This document shows positions 45,441 to 54,103 of a stretch of DNA of 64,000 nt, one piece after another. A program made the position numbers and the translations under genes. Source of the stretch: Williamsia sp. DF01-3 (GTDB lineage Bacteria > Actinomycetota > Actinomycetes > Mycobacteriales > Mycobacteriaceae); contig NZ_JALKFS010000005.1 in the NCBI RefSeq assembly GCF_023051145.1, positions 744,001 through 808,000 on the forward strand, read 5' to 3'. The notes below the pieces were generated by a model. That model was not told where the DNA came from. It saw only the letters and a list, made by a program, of their open reading frames with translations, and made no database searches. Within the stretch, counting starts at the first letter, position 1. Every line of letters starts with the position of its first letter.

Positions 45441-46148
45441 TTGGTTGTCTCCCCGTATCGAGTGTTCGGGTTTCGGGGCACCCTGCGGCTGGACGTCTAC
45501 GTGCAGCCGGGTGGCCGAGCGGCCGGTGCCAGTACCGGAGCCGCGTAGAGGTTCTATGTCTGGCAGATGCTCAGCGGCAGCTGATGATTCGGATGGGCGA
45601 ATCGCCGCAGCGGACGCCGCCACCGGACTCGGAGCAGGCTCGATCGGCGGCACGGGGCGGCGGGATCTGCGTCGCAGCGTCGACTACAGCGCATCGCCGA
45701 GTGTCCGGCGTCACTCGCTCTGAATGTATACGGCGAGGCAACAACAAGCAATGGTCCGTGTCGTTTCTGCCGCCTCGCAGCGGCGCCCTCTGCGGTCCGA
45801 GGTGGCCACGGAGAGTTCTAGGACAGGATGGTTCGAATGAGCTAAATAGTTATATGAAAGAACTCTTCATACTTTTTCTAAAACGCTGTCAGGCCTGCTG
45901 GACCTGTCCTATGGTCGGTTGGTGATCGAAAGTCGACGGCGGTTCCACGGACCGGCACCGATGGTCGACGTCGGCTCTCGATCATGCAGCCCGCCCCAGT
46001 CATCAAGCAGATGTGCCGTTGGAAGCCCCGGATTCTGCGTCAGGGTCTTCGGTTCGACGGATGACCTGACCACCCGGATGCGACCCGACAGTTCTCGACC
46101 CACCCAAGCATCTCGATGACGGGCGGGGTCCAACCCAAAGGAGACAAA
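45441..46148. other. Divergent intergenic region, 708 bp
   Basis: No gene is supported. It includes a local AT-rich island (45835-45890) that carries a copy of the motif found before the gene at 30937, and the ribosome-binding site AAAGGAGAC before the next ATG. A minus-strand frame upstream of the phosphotransferase has no recognised domain. Confidence 0.45.
45839..45860 (-). promoter_or_regulatory. Second copy of the AT-rich CTTTCATWTARCTATTT motif
   Basis: On the minus strand CTTTCATATAACTATTT is followed by AGCTC, matching the 30878 site at nearly every position with one extra base. It lies about 400 bp before the phosphotransferase start. The sharp drop in GC supports a regulatory role. 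Confidence 0.35.
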
Positions 46149-47408
46149 ATGAAGTTCGACGGACGCCGACGGCGAATCGCTGCGGCGATGATCGCGGGGG
46201 TAATGGTGGCGAGTCTCGCCGCGTGTGGGTCAGATGACGACTCAGGCGGTTCTGCTGAGGCGAGTGTGGACGAATCGTCGCTGGGCACCCCCAACAAGGC
46301 GACCGGTACCCCCATCACCTTGGGCTTCATCAGTGAAGGCGCCGGCGCGACGATCAACAACGAAGACGAGATCAAGGGTGCACAGGCGGCAGCGTCGTAC
46401 GTGAACGAGTACCTCGGTGGCCTAGGGGGGCACCCGATCACACTGAAGGTGTGCGAGACGCTGGGTGTGCCGGCGACGGCCACCGACTGTGCCAACCAGA
46501 TGGTGGCCGCCAAGGTGCCGGCCGTGCTCGGCGGCACACTCGGAACGCTGGACTCGGTCATCACCGTCCTTGCTCCCACCGGTATCCCGCTGGTCATGTA
46601 CATCGCGCCCACCCAGATGGGACTGACGACTCCCGGCGTCTTCTCCCTCTTCAACGGGTTGTCCTTCTTCGGTGGACCCGCCGCGTGGGCGCAGAAGCAG
46701 GGATTCAAGAAGGTCGACCAGGTGATCATCGGCGTTCCGGCGGCCGAGGGTGCGGCCAAGATCGCCGAGATATTCTTCAAGAACGCCGGACTCTCTGTCA
46801 GCACGACCTCGGTCCCGCCCGGCACGGCCGACATGACACCCCAGATCACCAGTGCGGCCGAAAACGATCCGGATTTCTACCACATCGCCGGCTCTGCTGA
46901 CTTCTGCACCAGTGCCCTGAAGGCGATCAAGACCGTGGCACCGGACGCCAAAACAGTGATCATCGAGCGTTGCATAGAACCGGGGACGAGCTCTTCGATC
47001 CCGGGGGGCTATGAAGGTGTCGAGGTCGCGGCATCGGCCGACCTCAATCCCGATCTGGAATCGGTCAAACTGTTCACTGCGGCCCTGAGCAAGTGGGGTG
47101 ACGGTGCCGGCGTCTCGACGACGACGAATACCGGCTACTCGCCGGTTGTCGGTTTCGCCAACGCGCTAAACGCAGCGAACATCACGGACACCTCGGCAGC
47201 GGGAATTCTGGCCGCCCTCAAGTCTGCGCCGCCGACAGAACTGCCGAACTCGGACGGAATCATGTTCCAGTGCAACGGCAAGCAGCTGTCGTTCTCGCCG
47301 AACACCTGCAGTGCAGACGGCATCCTTGCTACGGCCGACAAAGAAGGGAATCTGACGGAGTTCGAGCGTATGCCGGCCGACCCCGCGCTGTACTCGATGG
47401 GCGGCTGA
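46149..47408 (+). CDS. ABC-transporter substrate-binding lipoprotein (branched-chain amino acid type)
   Basis: A 419-residue exported binding protein. ATG 46149 follows AAAGGAGACAAA; the signal peptide has RRRR, a hydrophobic core and the lipobox SLAAC, then a linker DDDSGGSAEA. The Peripla_BP_6-type body starts PITLGFISEGAGATINNEDEIKGAQAAASYVNEYLGGLGG, an arrangement of the Leu/Ile/Val-binding family, which in actinobacteria often binds aromatic or steroid-like acids. No permease or ATPase lies in the window, so it is an orphan here. Surface location is inferred. Confidence 0.87.
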   Translation: MKFDGRRRRIAAAMIAGVMVASLAACGSDDDSGGSAEASVDESSLGTPNKATGTPITLGFISEGAGATINNEDEIKGAQAAASYVNEYLGGLGGHPITLKVCETLGVPATATDCANQMVAAKVPAVLGGTLGTLDSVITVLAPTGIPLVMYIAPTQMGLTTPGVFSLFNGLSFFGGPAAWAQKQGFKKVDQVIIGVPAAEGAAKIAEIFFKNAGLSVSTTSVPPGTADMTPQITSAAENDPDFYHIAGSADFCTSALKAIKTVAPDAKTVIIERCIEPGTSSSIPGGYEGVEVAASADLNPDLESVKLFTAALSKWGDGAGVSTTTNTGYSPVVGFANALNAANITDTSAAGILAALKSAPPTELPNSDGIMFQCNGKQLSFSPNTCSADGILATADKEGNLTEFERMPADPALYSMGG

Positions 47409-47438
47409 ACGGCTGAAGGAATGAGTTGATCGGATGAG

Positions 47439-47474
47439 CTGTGCGCACCGGCGTCGAATTGCCGGTGCGCACAG
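47439..47474 (+). terminator. Strong hairpin terminator after the binding-protein gene
   Basis: CTGTGCGCACCGGC and GCCGGTGCGCACAG form a perfect 14-bp stem with an 8-nt loop, followed by TTCTGTCT. It ends transcription 31 bp after the stop. Confidence 0.85.
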
Positions 47475-47593
47475 TTCTGTCTCGCTCAGGCCGGGTTTGC
47501 GTGCGTGCTCGCTCCGAACGCCTGGTGTCGTGCCCACCCGAGTCGCCACCGAGAACCGAATATGCTGCGGCTGAACGTCTTTTGTAAGCTTGC

Positions 47594-48520
47594 CTAGCGA
47601 GCAGAACTGAGTCGGTGCCGGCGCCACCCTCCTGGCGACCACACGTCCTGATCTTCACCCCACGCAATTTGTCCGTTGAGGTCCCACTCGATCAGACCGG
47701 TCCAGCAGATCATGCCCGGGTATCCCTCGAAGAGGTGTCGGTCGGTGGCTTTTCCGCTGACCGACAGTTCGCGACCCAGTTCGTCCCGGCCTGCTATCTC
47801 GACGTGAGTGACCTGGCCGGCATCGTTACGGCGCACCCGGCGTTCTCCGCTGACGACTGGCGACCACTTTCCATGACGCATGAAGAATCCGGTGGTCAAC
47901 GTGTCGACGCCATCGCGGTGTATGCCGGCGGTGAGAAAGTACTCGTCCGCAGAAGCGGCACCCCACGAATAGTGAACGCGCGGCTGCCTGCCGTCCTGCC
48001 TGACCCCCCACGCCGCCCGATCTCGGATGGACAGGCAATCGACGGCGATGGTTTCCGAGTCCAGAGTCATGTGACCGGTGACGTGGCACATCTGGTCGAC
48101 GTGGCCGGCTCCCAGAGGTGGTGTGGCCGACCGGGTCACGAGCGCAGGCCCTGCGGTTCGGACGGTCAGATCGAACTCCGTGTCGCGACCCGAATACTGA
48201 ACTCGATACAGTTCGCCGGGCTTTTCCACCCGGATGGACAGGCCACTGGCCAGCGTCATGTCGCGCAGGTCCAGGTCTGGCGGGAGCGGTTGATGCCAGT
48301 CGAACGCATTCACCGGTTCTTCCCACGGCGAAACGGCTTTGTCCCCGAACACCACCACGCCACCGAATTGAATGCCGACGTTGGGCCGGAACACGGGGTA
48401 GACATAAGCGATCAGTCCGCGCTCCGGAACGATCCACGAGAACCAGACGGTTTCGGTCCACCACCGGCTGTCGTCGGGCGTGTGGAACGCGTCGTCCATG
48501 GGAGTCGAGGCTTCCGTCAT
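47594..48520 (-). CDS. Unknown 308-aa protein, WWTETVWFSW family (DUF7064/7065-like)
   Basis: ATG 48520 overlaps the stop of the homologous gene upstream (ATGA). The protein opens with FHTPDDSRWWTETVWFSWIVPERGL, has GGVVVFGDKA, FDWHQPLP, GHVDQMCHVTGHM..DCLSIRDRAAWG and ends ICWTGLIEWDLNGQIAWGEDQDVW. It has no signal peptide. The beta-rich pattern with two similar halves recalls the lipocalin-like/CrtC fold, which is only an inference. Family members cluster with CoA-ester and steroid catabolism genes, but no function is established to my knowledge. The upstream paralogue shares about the same motifs in order. Confidence 0.7.
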   Translation of the reverse strand: MTEASTPMDDAFHTPDDSRWWTETVWFSWIVPERGLIAYVYPVFRPNVGIQFGGVVVFGDKAVSPWEEPVNAFDWHQPLPPDLDLRDMTLASGLSIRVEKPGELYRVQYSGRDTEFDLTVRTAGPALVTRSATPPLGAGHVDQMCHVTGHMTLDSETIAVDCLSIRDRAAWGVRQDGRQPRVHYSWGAASADEYFLTAGIHRDGVDTLTTGFFMRHGKWSPVVSGERRVRRNDAGQVTHVEIAGRDELGRELSVSGKATDRHLFEGYPGMICWTGLIEWDLNGQIAWGEDQDVWSPGGWRRHRLSSAR

Positions 48521-49458
48521 GCGATCGTGCTCCTCTGTAAGCCCTCTCTGAACTGACGCCACTTCCGCGGATGCCAGGTGTCTTGATCCTCGCCCCAGCA
48601 TCGTTCGCCGTCGACGGTCCACTCCACCAGGCTGTTCTAGCAGAGCATGGACGAATACACCGGCAGCACTTGCTGACTGACAACACGGCCGTGGACGACC
48701 AAAGATCGTCGGTCCTCGTCGACGGCATCGATGTGGATGGCGGTGGGCCGACCGTCGCCGTCCCGCTCGACCTCGCGGGTGCCCGACGTCAGACGATGCT
48801 GAGTCCCGTCGCGATGGAGGAAGCCGGTCGTGATCTCGCGAGCGTGGTCTTTGGACATCCCGACGGCCAAGAAGGCGGTGCCCCCGGGCAGGGCACCGTA
48901 GCTGTACCCGGCACGTGGCTGAGGTCCCTCCGGACGCGGGCCCCATGAACGGTCACGCATCGCGAGGCAATCGATGGGGAGAACCTCGCCATCGAGCACC
49001 ATGGTGCCCGTGACATGACCGATCTGGTCCAGGTGGCCATGGATGAAGGGCGGCACCTGAAGACTCAGCAGCGGCGGACAGGTGGCGGTGTAGTGCATGT
49101 CCAGGCTCAGCCCACGGCGGTGCTCGTAGGTGAGGTGGTAGCGGGTGCCGGGTTCTTCGGCGATGATGCCCATGCCGTTCTCGAGTTCGGCATTCCTCAG
49201 GTCGAGCCCCTCGGGGATCGCCTGGTGCCAGTCCCAGTTGTGAAAAGGCAATTCCCACGGGAGTTCGGCTGATGCGTCGAAGACGGTGACCCCACCGGAA
49301 TACACGCCGAGGTTGGGACGAAACGCCACGTAGTAGTAGCCGAGCAGTTGTCGCTCGGGGATCATCCAGGCGAACCACACCGTTTCGGTCCACCACGGAT
49401 CGTTGTCGTCCTTCGGGAGATGGAAGGTGTCGTCGGCCGTCGTCAATACCGATGTCAC
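48517..49458 (-). pseudogene. Paralogue of the preceding gene, with in-frame TAG at a Trp position
   Basis: GTG 49458 follows AGGAGGATATC and overlaps the phosphotransferase stop. The frame gives FHLPKDDNDPWWTETVWFAWMIPERQLLG, FHNWDWHQAIP, GHLDQIGHVTGTM..DCLAMRDRSWG. At 48637-48639 a TAG interrupts at SMLC-stop-NSLVEW, exactly where the paralogue has Trp (ICWTGLIEW). The same frame then continues through EWTVDGERCWGEDQDTWHP to a TGA that overlaps the next ATG. A single G-to-A change explains the stop; read-through or a sequence error are alternatives. Confidence 0.75.
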
Positions 49459-50540
49459 GAGAGATATCCTCCTGCTCGGGCACGTTCGAGTACCCGGATC
49501 ACTGTGCTGTTGGACTGGGCGGCCTTCTCGAATGCGGCCGACAGATCGGACAGCTCCGCGATCACCTCGTCGGCCTTGGGTGAGGAGACGTCGGCGTCGG
49601 CGAGAACACTCAACAGCAGTTCGGACAGCAGCGGCTGATAGGCGGCCGCGACAATTCGCGACGTCTGCACCACGAACGTCTCCCGCCCTCCGCCCTGACG
49701 CAGGGTGCGGTCCACGGCCACCAGGGACTTCCAGGTCACGTAGGCCTTGTACCAGGACAGTCTTGGCGCCACAACAGTACGGCCACTGGCCTTCTCGTAG
49801 CCGATGAGGCGTTGTTGCGGTGAGCCGAACGGAGTGAAGACCATCCGCATGCAGACCCAGGCCACGTCCTCGTGGAAGTCACCGGTATGTGCCATCTCCC
49901 AGTCGATGAGGCCGGCGAGGTGACCGTCGGCAACCAGGAAATTGCCGGCACCGGCATCGCCGTGCAGGAAGACCGCCTGTGGGTCGGGTTCAGGCTTCGA
50001 CAGACGGAGCGCGCGTAGAACGAGGTCCAGATAGGCCGAGGCATCGGCGCTGTCGTTGTTCAGTTCGGTCCACCAGTCCAGGTCGGCCTGTTGTGCTGCC
50101 GATCCGTCCAGCGGCGCGTCGGTGAGCACCCCGGTCGGATGGATCCGATGAATTCTGGCCAGTACGTCCAGGTATTCGGGCCCCACCTGCTCGGCCAGCT
50201 CCTTGTTCAGCTTCGTCTGGTCGGCAAGGAATTCCATGAGCAGTGCCGGCGGCTCGGCGTTCTGCCCAGCACGCCCGGCACCGGGATGGCGTTCGCACGC
50301 ATGGTTGCGATCACCTTTGCCTCGCGGGCGAGTGTGAAGGAGGTGTTGCTCAGCCCGCCTCGCCCCTCGTCGACCCGTAGGAAGGCGATGGGGTCGTCGT
50401 CACCTTTTGATTGAACAAGGAACGATCCCCGGAAGGCGCCGCCAGGTAATCGCCGCAGCCGTACCGCATCGCGCCCGAGTCTGCGCGGCGAATCGCGCAA
50501 CACGGTCGGTTGCGTCCGTGGTCCCAAGTGCTTCAGTCAC
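49455..50540 (-). pseudogene. Aminoglycoside-phosphotransferase-like kinase, frameshifted near 50264
   Basis: The C-terminal 260 residues are intact: LLMEFLADQTKLN, FLHGDAGAGNFLVADGHLAGLIDWEMAHTGD with the catalytic and metal loops. The N-terminal lobe lies in another frame (RLRRLPGGAFRGSFLV, REAKVIATMRANAIPVPGVLG); one missing C near 50264 links them. The start is uncertain: GTG 50540 or TTG 50527, with a possible further shift near 50470. It leads the operon of the two WWTET-family genes. Confidence 0.7.
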
Positions 50541-50634
50541 AGGCTCACACAAGTTCGTAATTGATGGGCTGTCAAGTCCTCCCACCGGTATGGCAAATGA
50601 TGGCAGACTGGGCGGGTGACCTGGTGGTTGAACA

Positions 50635-51242
50635 ATGACTAATTCGGCCCGCACCAGCGCGGGAACGGCTGCCGGACGCAAGGGGCGCGAAACACGCCAG
50701 CGGATACTCGATGCCGTCGAGGAACGGTGCCTGCATGTCCACCATCGCGAGATCGCCGTGGGGGAGATCGCACGCTCGGCGAACGTGTCACCCGCTACCT
50801 TCTACACGTACTTCCCCGATCTGGTCTCGGCGACCGCCGAGATCGCCCAACGTCATCTGGACTTGTTCTCCCCGGTGGTCCATGCCGCCTCCAGGCTGTC
50901 GAATCCCGCTGTCGAAGAAAGGACTACCAAGAATTCGTCACCCTGTTCTATGAGTTCTGGAGTGGTCGGCGGGGATTGCTGGAGACGATCGTCGCTGCAG
51001 AGGTGGACGAGGACCCACGGTATTTCAGAGTGCTGCTGCGGTTGATGATGTCGGTGACGTATGCACTGGCGCCGGCTGTTCGAACCGGCCACGCGGTCGG
51101 CGTCGCCGGCTCGCTGGTGGTGATGCTGACCAGTTCCGCCGCCCGCGTCGACGGTTTCGCCCGCGACGGCGTGCCCTTCGACGACCTGGTCTCCGCCCAG
51201 GTCTTGATCCTGCGTGCCTCGCTGCAGTCCGCGATCGGCTGA
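50635..51242 (+). pseudogene. TetR-family regulator, frameshifted in an A run near 50928
   Basis: ATG 50635 opens GRETRQRILDAVEERCLHVHHREIAVGEIARSANVSPATFYTYFPDLV, a normal TetR HTH. After NPAVEE the sequence changes frame; KDYQEFVTLFYEFWSGRRGLLETIVAAEV.. continues to the stop at 51242. Four instead of three As would restore it. It is divergent from the kinase/WWTET operon and probably regulates it if intact. Confidence 0.78.
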
Positions 51243-51351
51243 ACCCGCGGAATTATTCGTGCCGAATTGACGCTGCATCAGTTTTGAAGGTCACCCCCGT
51301 CATGACCTGTTCCGCTGTGAGGAGGGTTCCGTGGGCTCTGGCCGGAGCTGT

Positions 51352-52149
51352 TCAGAAGGCCGAGCGGTGGTGTGCCCCGTCGACACAGATGTAGTGGCCG
51401 TTCAGGTAGCCGGCCTGGTCTGAGCACAGGTAGGCGATGGTGGAGGCGATCTCTTCGGGATCTCCGGCACGGCCGGCCGGCACGCCGGCCTTCTCCATGA
51501 GCCATTGCTTACCTGCTGCGTCGTCGGTGAGCCCCTCGTGTGTCGAGAGATACCAGTTGGTGGTCTTGGTGGCGATCCAGCCCGGTGCCACGGTGTTGAT
51601 GGTGATGCCGAACTGGGCGTATTCGTCTGCCACGCTCTTGAGAAGCCCGACCGTCGAGGGGCGGGTGGCGTTTGCGACCGTGTGCGGTGGAAGACTCTGG
51701 GGTTCTTTGGCCGTTCCTGACCCGATGTGGACGAATCGGCCCCAGCCGGCCTCACGCATGGAGGGCAGTACGGCGTGCAGCATGTGCACCTGACTGAGCG
51801 TGTAGGTGCGGTACGAGTCCACGTAGTCCTCGGCACGGGTGATCTCCTCGAAAAAACCACGCACATGGAAGTCGGCCTGCGTCACCACGATCAGCGGTGC
51901 GCCCAGTCGCTCGGTCACGGTCGCGACCGCCGACTCGATGCCTTCCTGCGAACTCATGTCCGCCGGGACGCCGATCGCATCCCCGCCGGCGGCCGTGATC
52001 TCTTCCACGGCGCGGTCGATGTGTTTTTGGGTACGGGCCACGATCGCGACTCTGCTGCCTTCGGCGGCGAGCATCTTGGCCGTTTCCTTGCCGATGCCCT
52101 TGCTGCCGCCGACGACAAGCGCCACACGTCCCTTGATCCGGTAATCCAT
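51352..52149 (-). CDS. SDR-family protein lacking the usual YxxxK
   Basis: A 265-residue SDR: VVGGSKGIGKETAKMLAAEGSRVAIVARTQ (cofactor site), PADMSS, HIGSGTAKEP (Ser region) and INTVAPGWIATK. Where the catalytic Tyr-x3-Lys belongs there is PPHTVANATRPS, so the usual proton donor is missing, as in some divergent SDR subgroups. It ends with CSDQAGYLNGHYICVDGAHH. It is either mechanistically different or not a dehydrogenase. It is divergent from the KshA-like gene. Confidence 0.8.
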   Translation of the reverse strand: MDYRIKGRVALVVGGSKGIGKETAKMLAAEGSRVAIVARTQKHIDRAVEEITAAGGDAIGVPADMSSQEGIESAVATVTERLGAPLIVVTQADFHVRGFFEEITRAEDYVDSYRTYTLSQVHMLHAVLPSMREAGWGRFVHIGSGTAKEPQSLPPHTVANATRPSTVGLLKSVADEYAQFGITINTVAPGWIATKTTNWYLSTHEGLTDDAAGKQWLMEKAGVPAGRAGDPEEIASTIAYLCSDQAGYLNGHYICVDGAHHRSAF

Positions 52150-52456
52150 GGAGGTTTCCTTTTTGATCGATGGTGGAGCTCGGCGGACGAGCCAGGGCCT
52201 GAGCGGCCGCCTATGACGTATATCACCATTGAGTTAGATGAATCAACGACTTGTGTGTTCCGAGGATTCGAGTTCTCATCGGTGGGGAGTTCGGAACCGG
52301 TTGCGGTGCAATGCGATTACCGAGAAAGCTTCGTTTTGACGCTTCCGGACCTGGCCATGTCTGGACAGCGGACGGTAGCCAGGCGTATCGTCGGGTTATC
52401 AATTTTTGACGCCTGCGCCAAAAAAGTGGCGGGCCCGGTTTCTCAGGAGGTTCTCG
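52150..52456. other. Divergent promoter region, 307 bp
   Basis: Holds the promoters of the SDR and the KshA-like gene, the operator-like site at 52406 and the AGGAGG ribosome-binding site at 52445. No gene. Confidence 0.55.
52406..52421. promoter_or_regulatory. Operator-like site TTGACGCCTGCGCCAA
   Basis: A near-palindrome (TTGACGC / GCGCCAA) matching TTGACG-N4-CGTCAA at 12 of 16 positions. It lies 35-51 bp before the KshA-like ATG, like the sites before the amidohydrolase and the second KshA-like gene. Confidence 0.45.
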
Positions 52457-53461
52457 ATGGGTCAGCTCAGCATGCACCCGACCGGATGGTTTCAGGTCGC
52501 CTGGTCGGCCGACCTGGCGATCGGCGATGTTGTCCCTCTCCACTACTTCAGTTCCGAACTGGTCGCCTTTCGCGGCAAGGACGGCCAGGTGCACGTGCTC
52601 GACGCACACTGCCAGCATCTCGGTGCCAATCTGGCCGTCGGTGGATGCGTCGTGGACGACGGGATCCAGTGCCCGTTTCACGGGTGGGTCTGGGATGGGC
52701 GGGGCCGGAACGTGCGAATCCCGTACGAGGCGAAGCCGAATCGCGCCCGCAAGGTGCGCAGTTGGCCGGTCAGCGAGCGAAACGACTCCGTCTACATCTG
52801 GCACGACGTCCTCGGCCGGGATCCGATGTGGGAGGTGCCCGACGCCCTGCGAAGTCTCGGCGACCACATCAGTGCCACGACGTTCCGGCCCGTCGATGCC
52901 AACGCACGCGCCCTGACCAAGAACGTGCGCGTTCACCCGCAGACCATCGCCGAGAATGCCGTCGACCCGCATCACTTCCGGTATGTGCACCACACGCCGA
53001 TCAGCCCGGTGGTGTTGCGCGAGACCTCGGACAACGCCTCGTGGGCGGCCAAGGTCGGCTTCGGCAAGAAGTGGCAGCACGGAATCGACGACCCGCAGGA
53101 CACCATCAATACACTCGAAATCCTGTGGAGTGGAGTCGGATTGAGCTTCAGTGGTGAGCACATGCGCAACGGCATCCGGGTCACCGGCATCTGCCCGACC
53201 CCGGTCGATGACCAGGTGAGTGACATCTTCGGCACCTACTGGATCGATGAGGGCAGCGAAGATCCCGAAGGATTCATCGCGAACGGCAAGGCCGCGCTCG
53301 TCGATGACGTCAACATCTGGAATCACCAGCGCTACATGGATCCTCCCGGGCTCTCACCATCGGAGGCGGCAGGCTTTCGTAAGCTGCGTACCTGGGCCCG
53401 TGACTTCTATCCGCCGGTCGAGGATGCGGACACCAAGAGCCTGTCGGTATCTGCCCGATAG
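52457..53461 (+). CDS. KshA-like Rieske non-haem iron oxygenase
   Basis: A 334-residue oxygenase. ATG 52457 follows AGGAGG; the frame upstream is not coding. It opens MHPTGWFQVAWSADLAIGDV, has the Rieske cluster ligands in CQHLGANLAVGG and CPFHGW, and the mononuclear iron ligands in ENAVDPHHFRYVHH. The size and plan are those of 3-ketosteroid 9-alpha-hydroxylase oxygenase (KshA). It would use electrons from the KshB-like reductase at 54090. A paralogue starts at 63928. The exact steroid or terpenoid substrate is unknown. Confidence 0.88.
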   Translation: MGQLSMHPTGWFQVAWSADLAIGDVVPLHYFSSELVAFRGKDGQVHVLDAHCQHLGANLAVGGCVVDDGIQCPFHGWVWDGRGRNVRIPYEAKPNRARKVRSWPVSERNDSVYIWHDVLGRDPMWEVPDALRSLGDHISATTFRPVDANARALTKNVRVHPQTIAENAVDPHHFRYVHHTPISPVVLRETSDNASWAAKVGFGKKWQHGIDDPQDTINTLEILWSGVGLSFSGEHMRNGIRVTGICPTPVDDQVSDIFGTYWIDEGSEDPEGFIANGKAALVDDVNIWNHQRYMDPPGLSPSEAAGFRKLRTWARDFYPPVEDADTKSLSVSAR

Positions 53462-53470
53462 GGCTTGTGC

Positions 53471-54103
53471 GTGAAACTGAGTGAGGCCAAGCTCCCGAAG
53501 TCGGCCGTGACCCGGCAAGCGTTCCTGGATGCAGCCCGGGATGTGTTCGAGCGCAAGGGATATTCCGGCACACAGGTGAAGGACATCACCGACCGACTCC
53601 AGGTTGCCCGTGGCAGTTTCTACTACTATTTTCGCGACAAGCGGCACATCTTCATCGAACTGGGCACCGTGACCACGCAGGAGACGGCCGCGGCGGTGCG
53701 ATCGCTGGAACAAATCGAGATAGGCGCCGGCAAGGGAGAGTTCGAGGCGTGGGTTCGTCAGTTGTTCGACTACCTCGACCGTACCGGGGCGTTCTCGATC
53801 CGGTCGGTCGACGACTCGCCACCAGACGCCCGATTCCAAGCGGCGGTGGCAAAAGTCCACGCCGAGACCGCCGGTGTCATCGGCCGCGAACTCGAACGCT
53901 TGTCCGGGCGCACCATGCAGGACGCTGCCACCACGGGTGTGTGTGTCATGGCGATGATGGAACGGTCCTGGTTCCTGGTGCGCAACACCAAAGCTCGGTT
54001 GACGCGGGAAGGAACGATCGCCGCCCTCACCGACCTCATCTACTCGATGGTCGCTTCGCCGTCCACCGAATACCCACTGGAGGCAGCCCGTGCCATCGAC
54101 TGA
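53471..54103 (+). CDS. TetR-family regulator
   Basis: About 210 residues with the HTH RQAFLDAARDVFERKGYSGTQVKDITDRLQVARGSFYYYFRDKRHIF. Starts at TTG 53465 or GTG 53471 are both possible. It lies between the oxygenase and reductase genes, overlapping the latter by 14 bp, so it is in the same operon as the oxygenase and is the best candidate to bind the TTGACG-type palindromes. Confidence 0.87.
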   Translation: MKLSEAKLPKSAVTRQAFLDAARDVFERKGYSGTQVKDITDRLQVARGSFYYYFRDKRHIFIELGTVTTQETAAAVRSLEQIEIGAGKGEFEAWVRQLFDYLDRTGAFSIRSVDDSPPDARFQAAVAKVHAETAGVIGRELERLSGRTMQDAATTGVCVMAMMERSWFLVRNTKARLTREGTIAALTDLIYSMVASPSTEYPLEAARAID

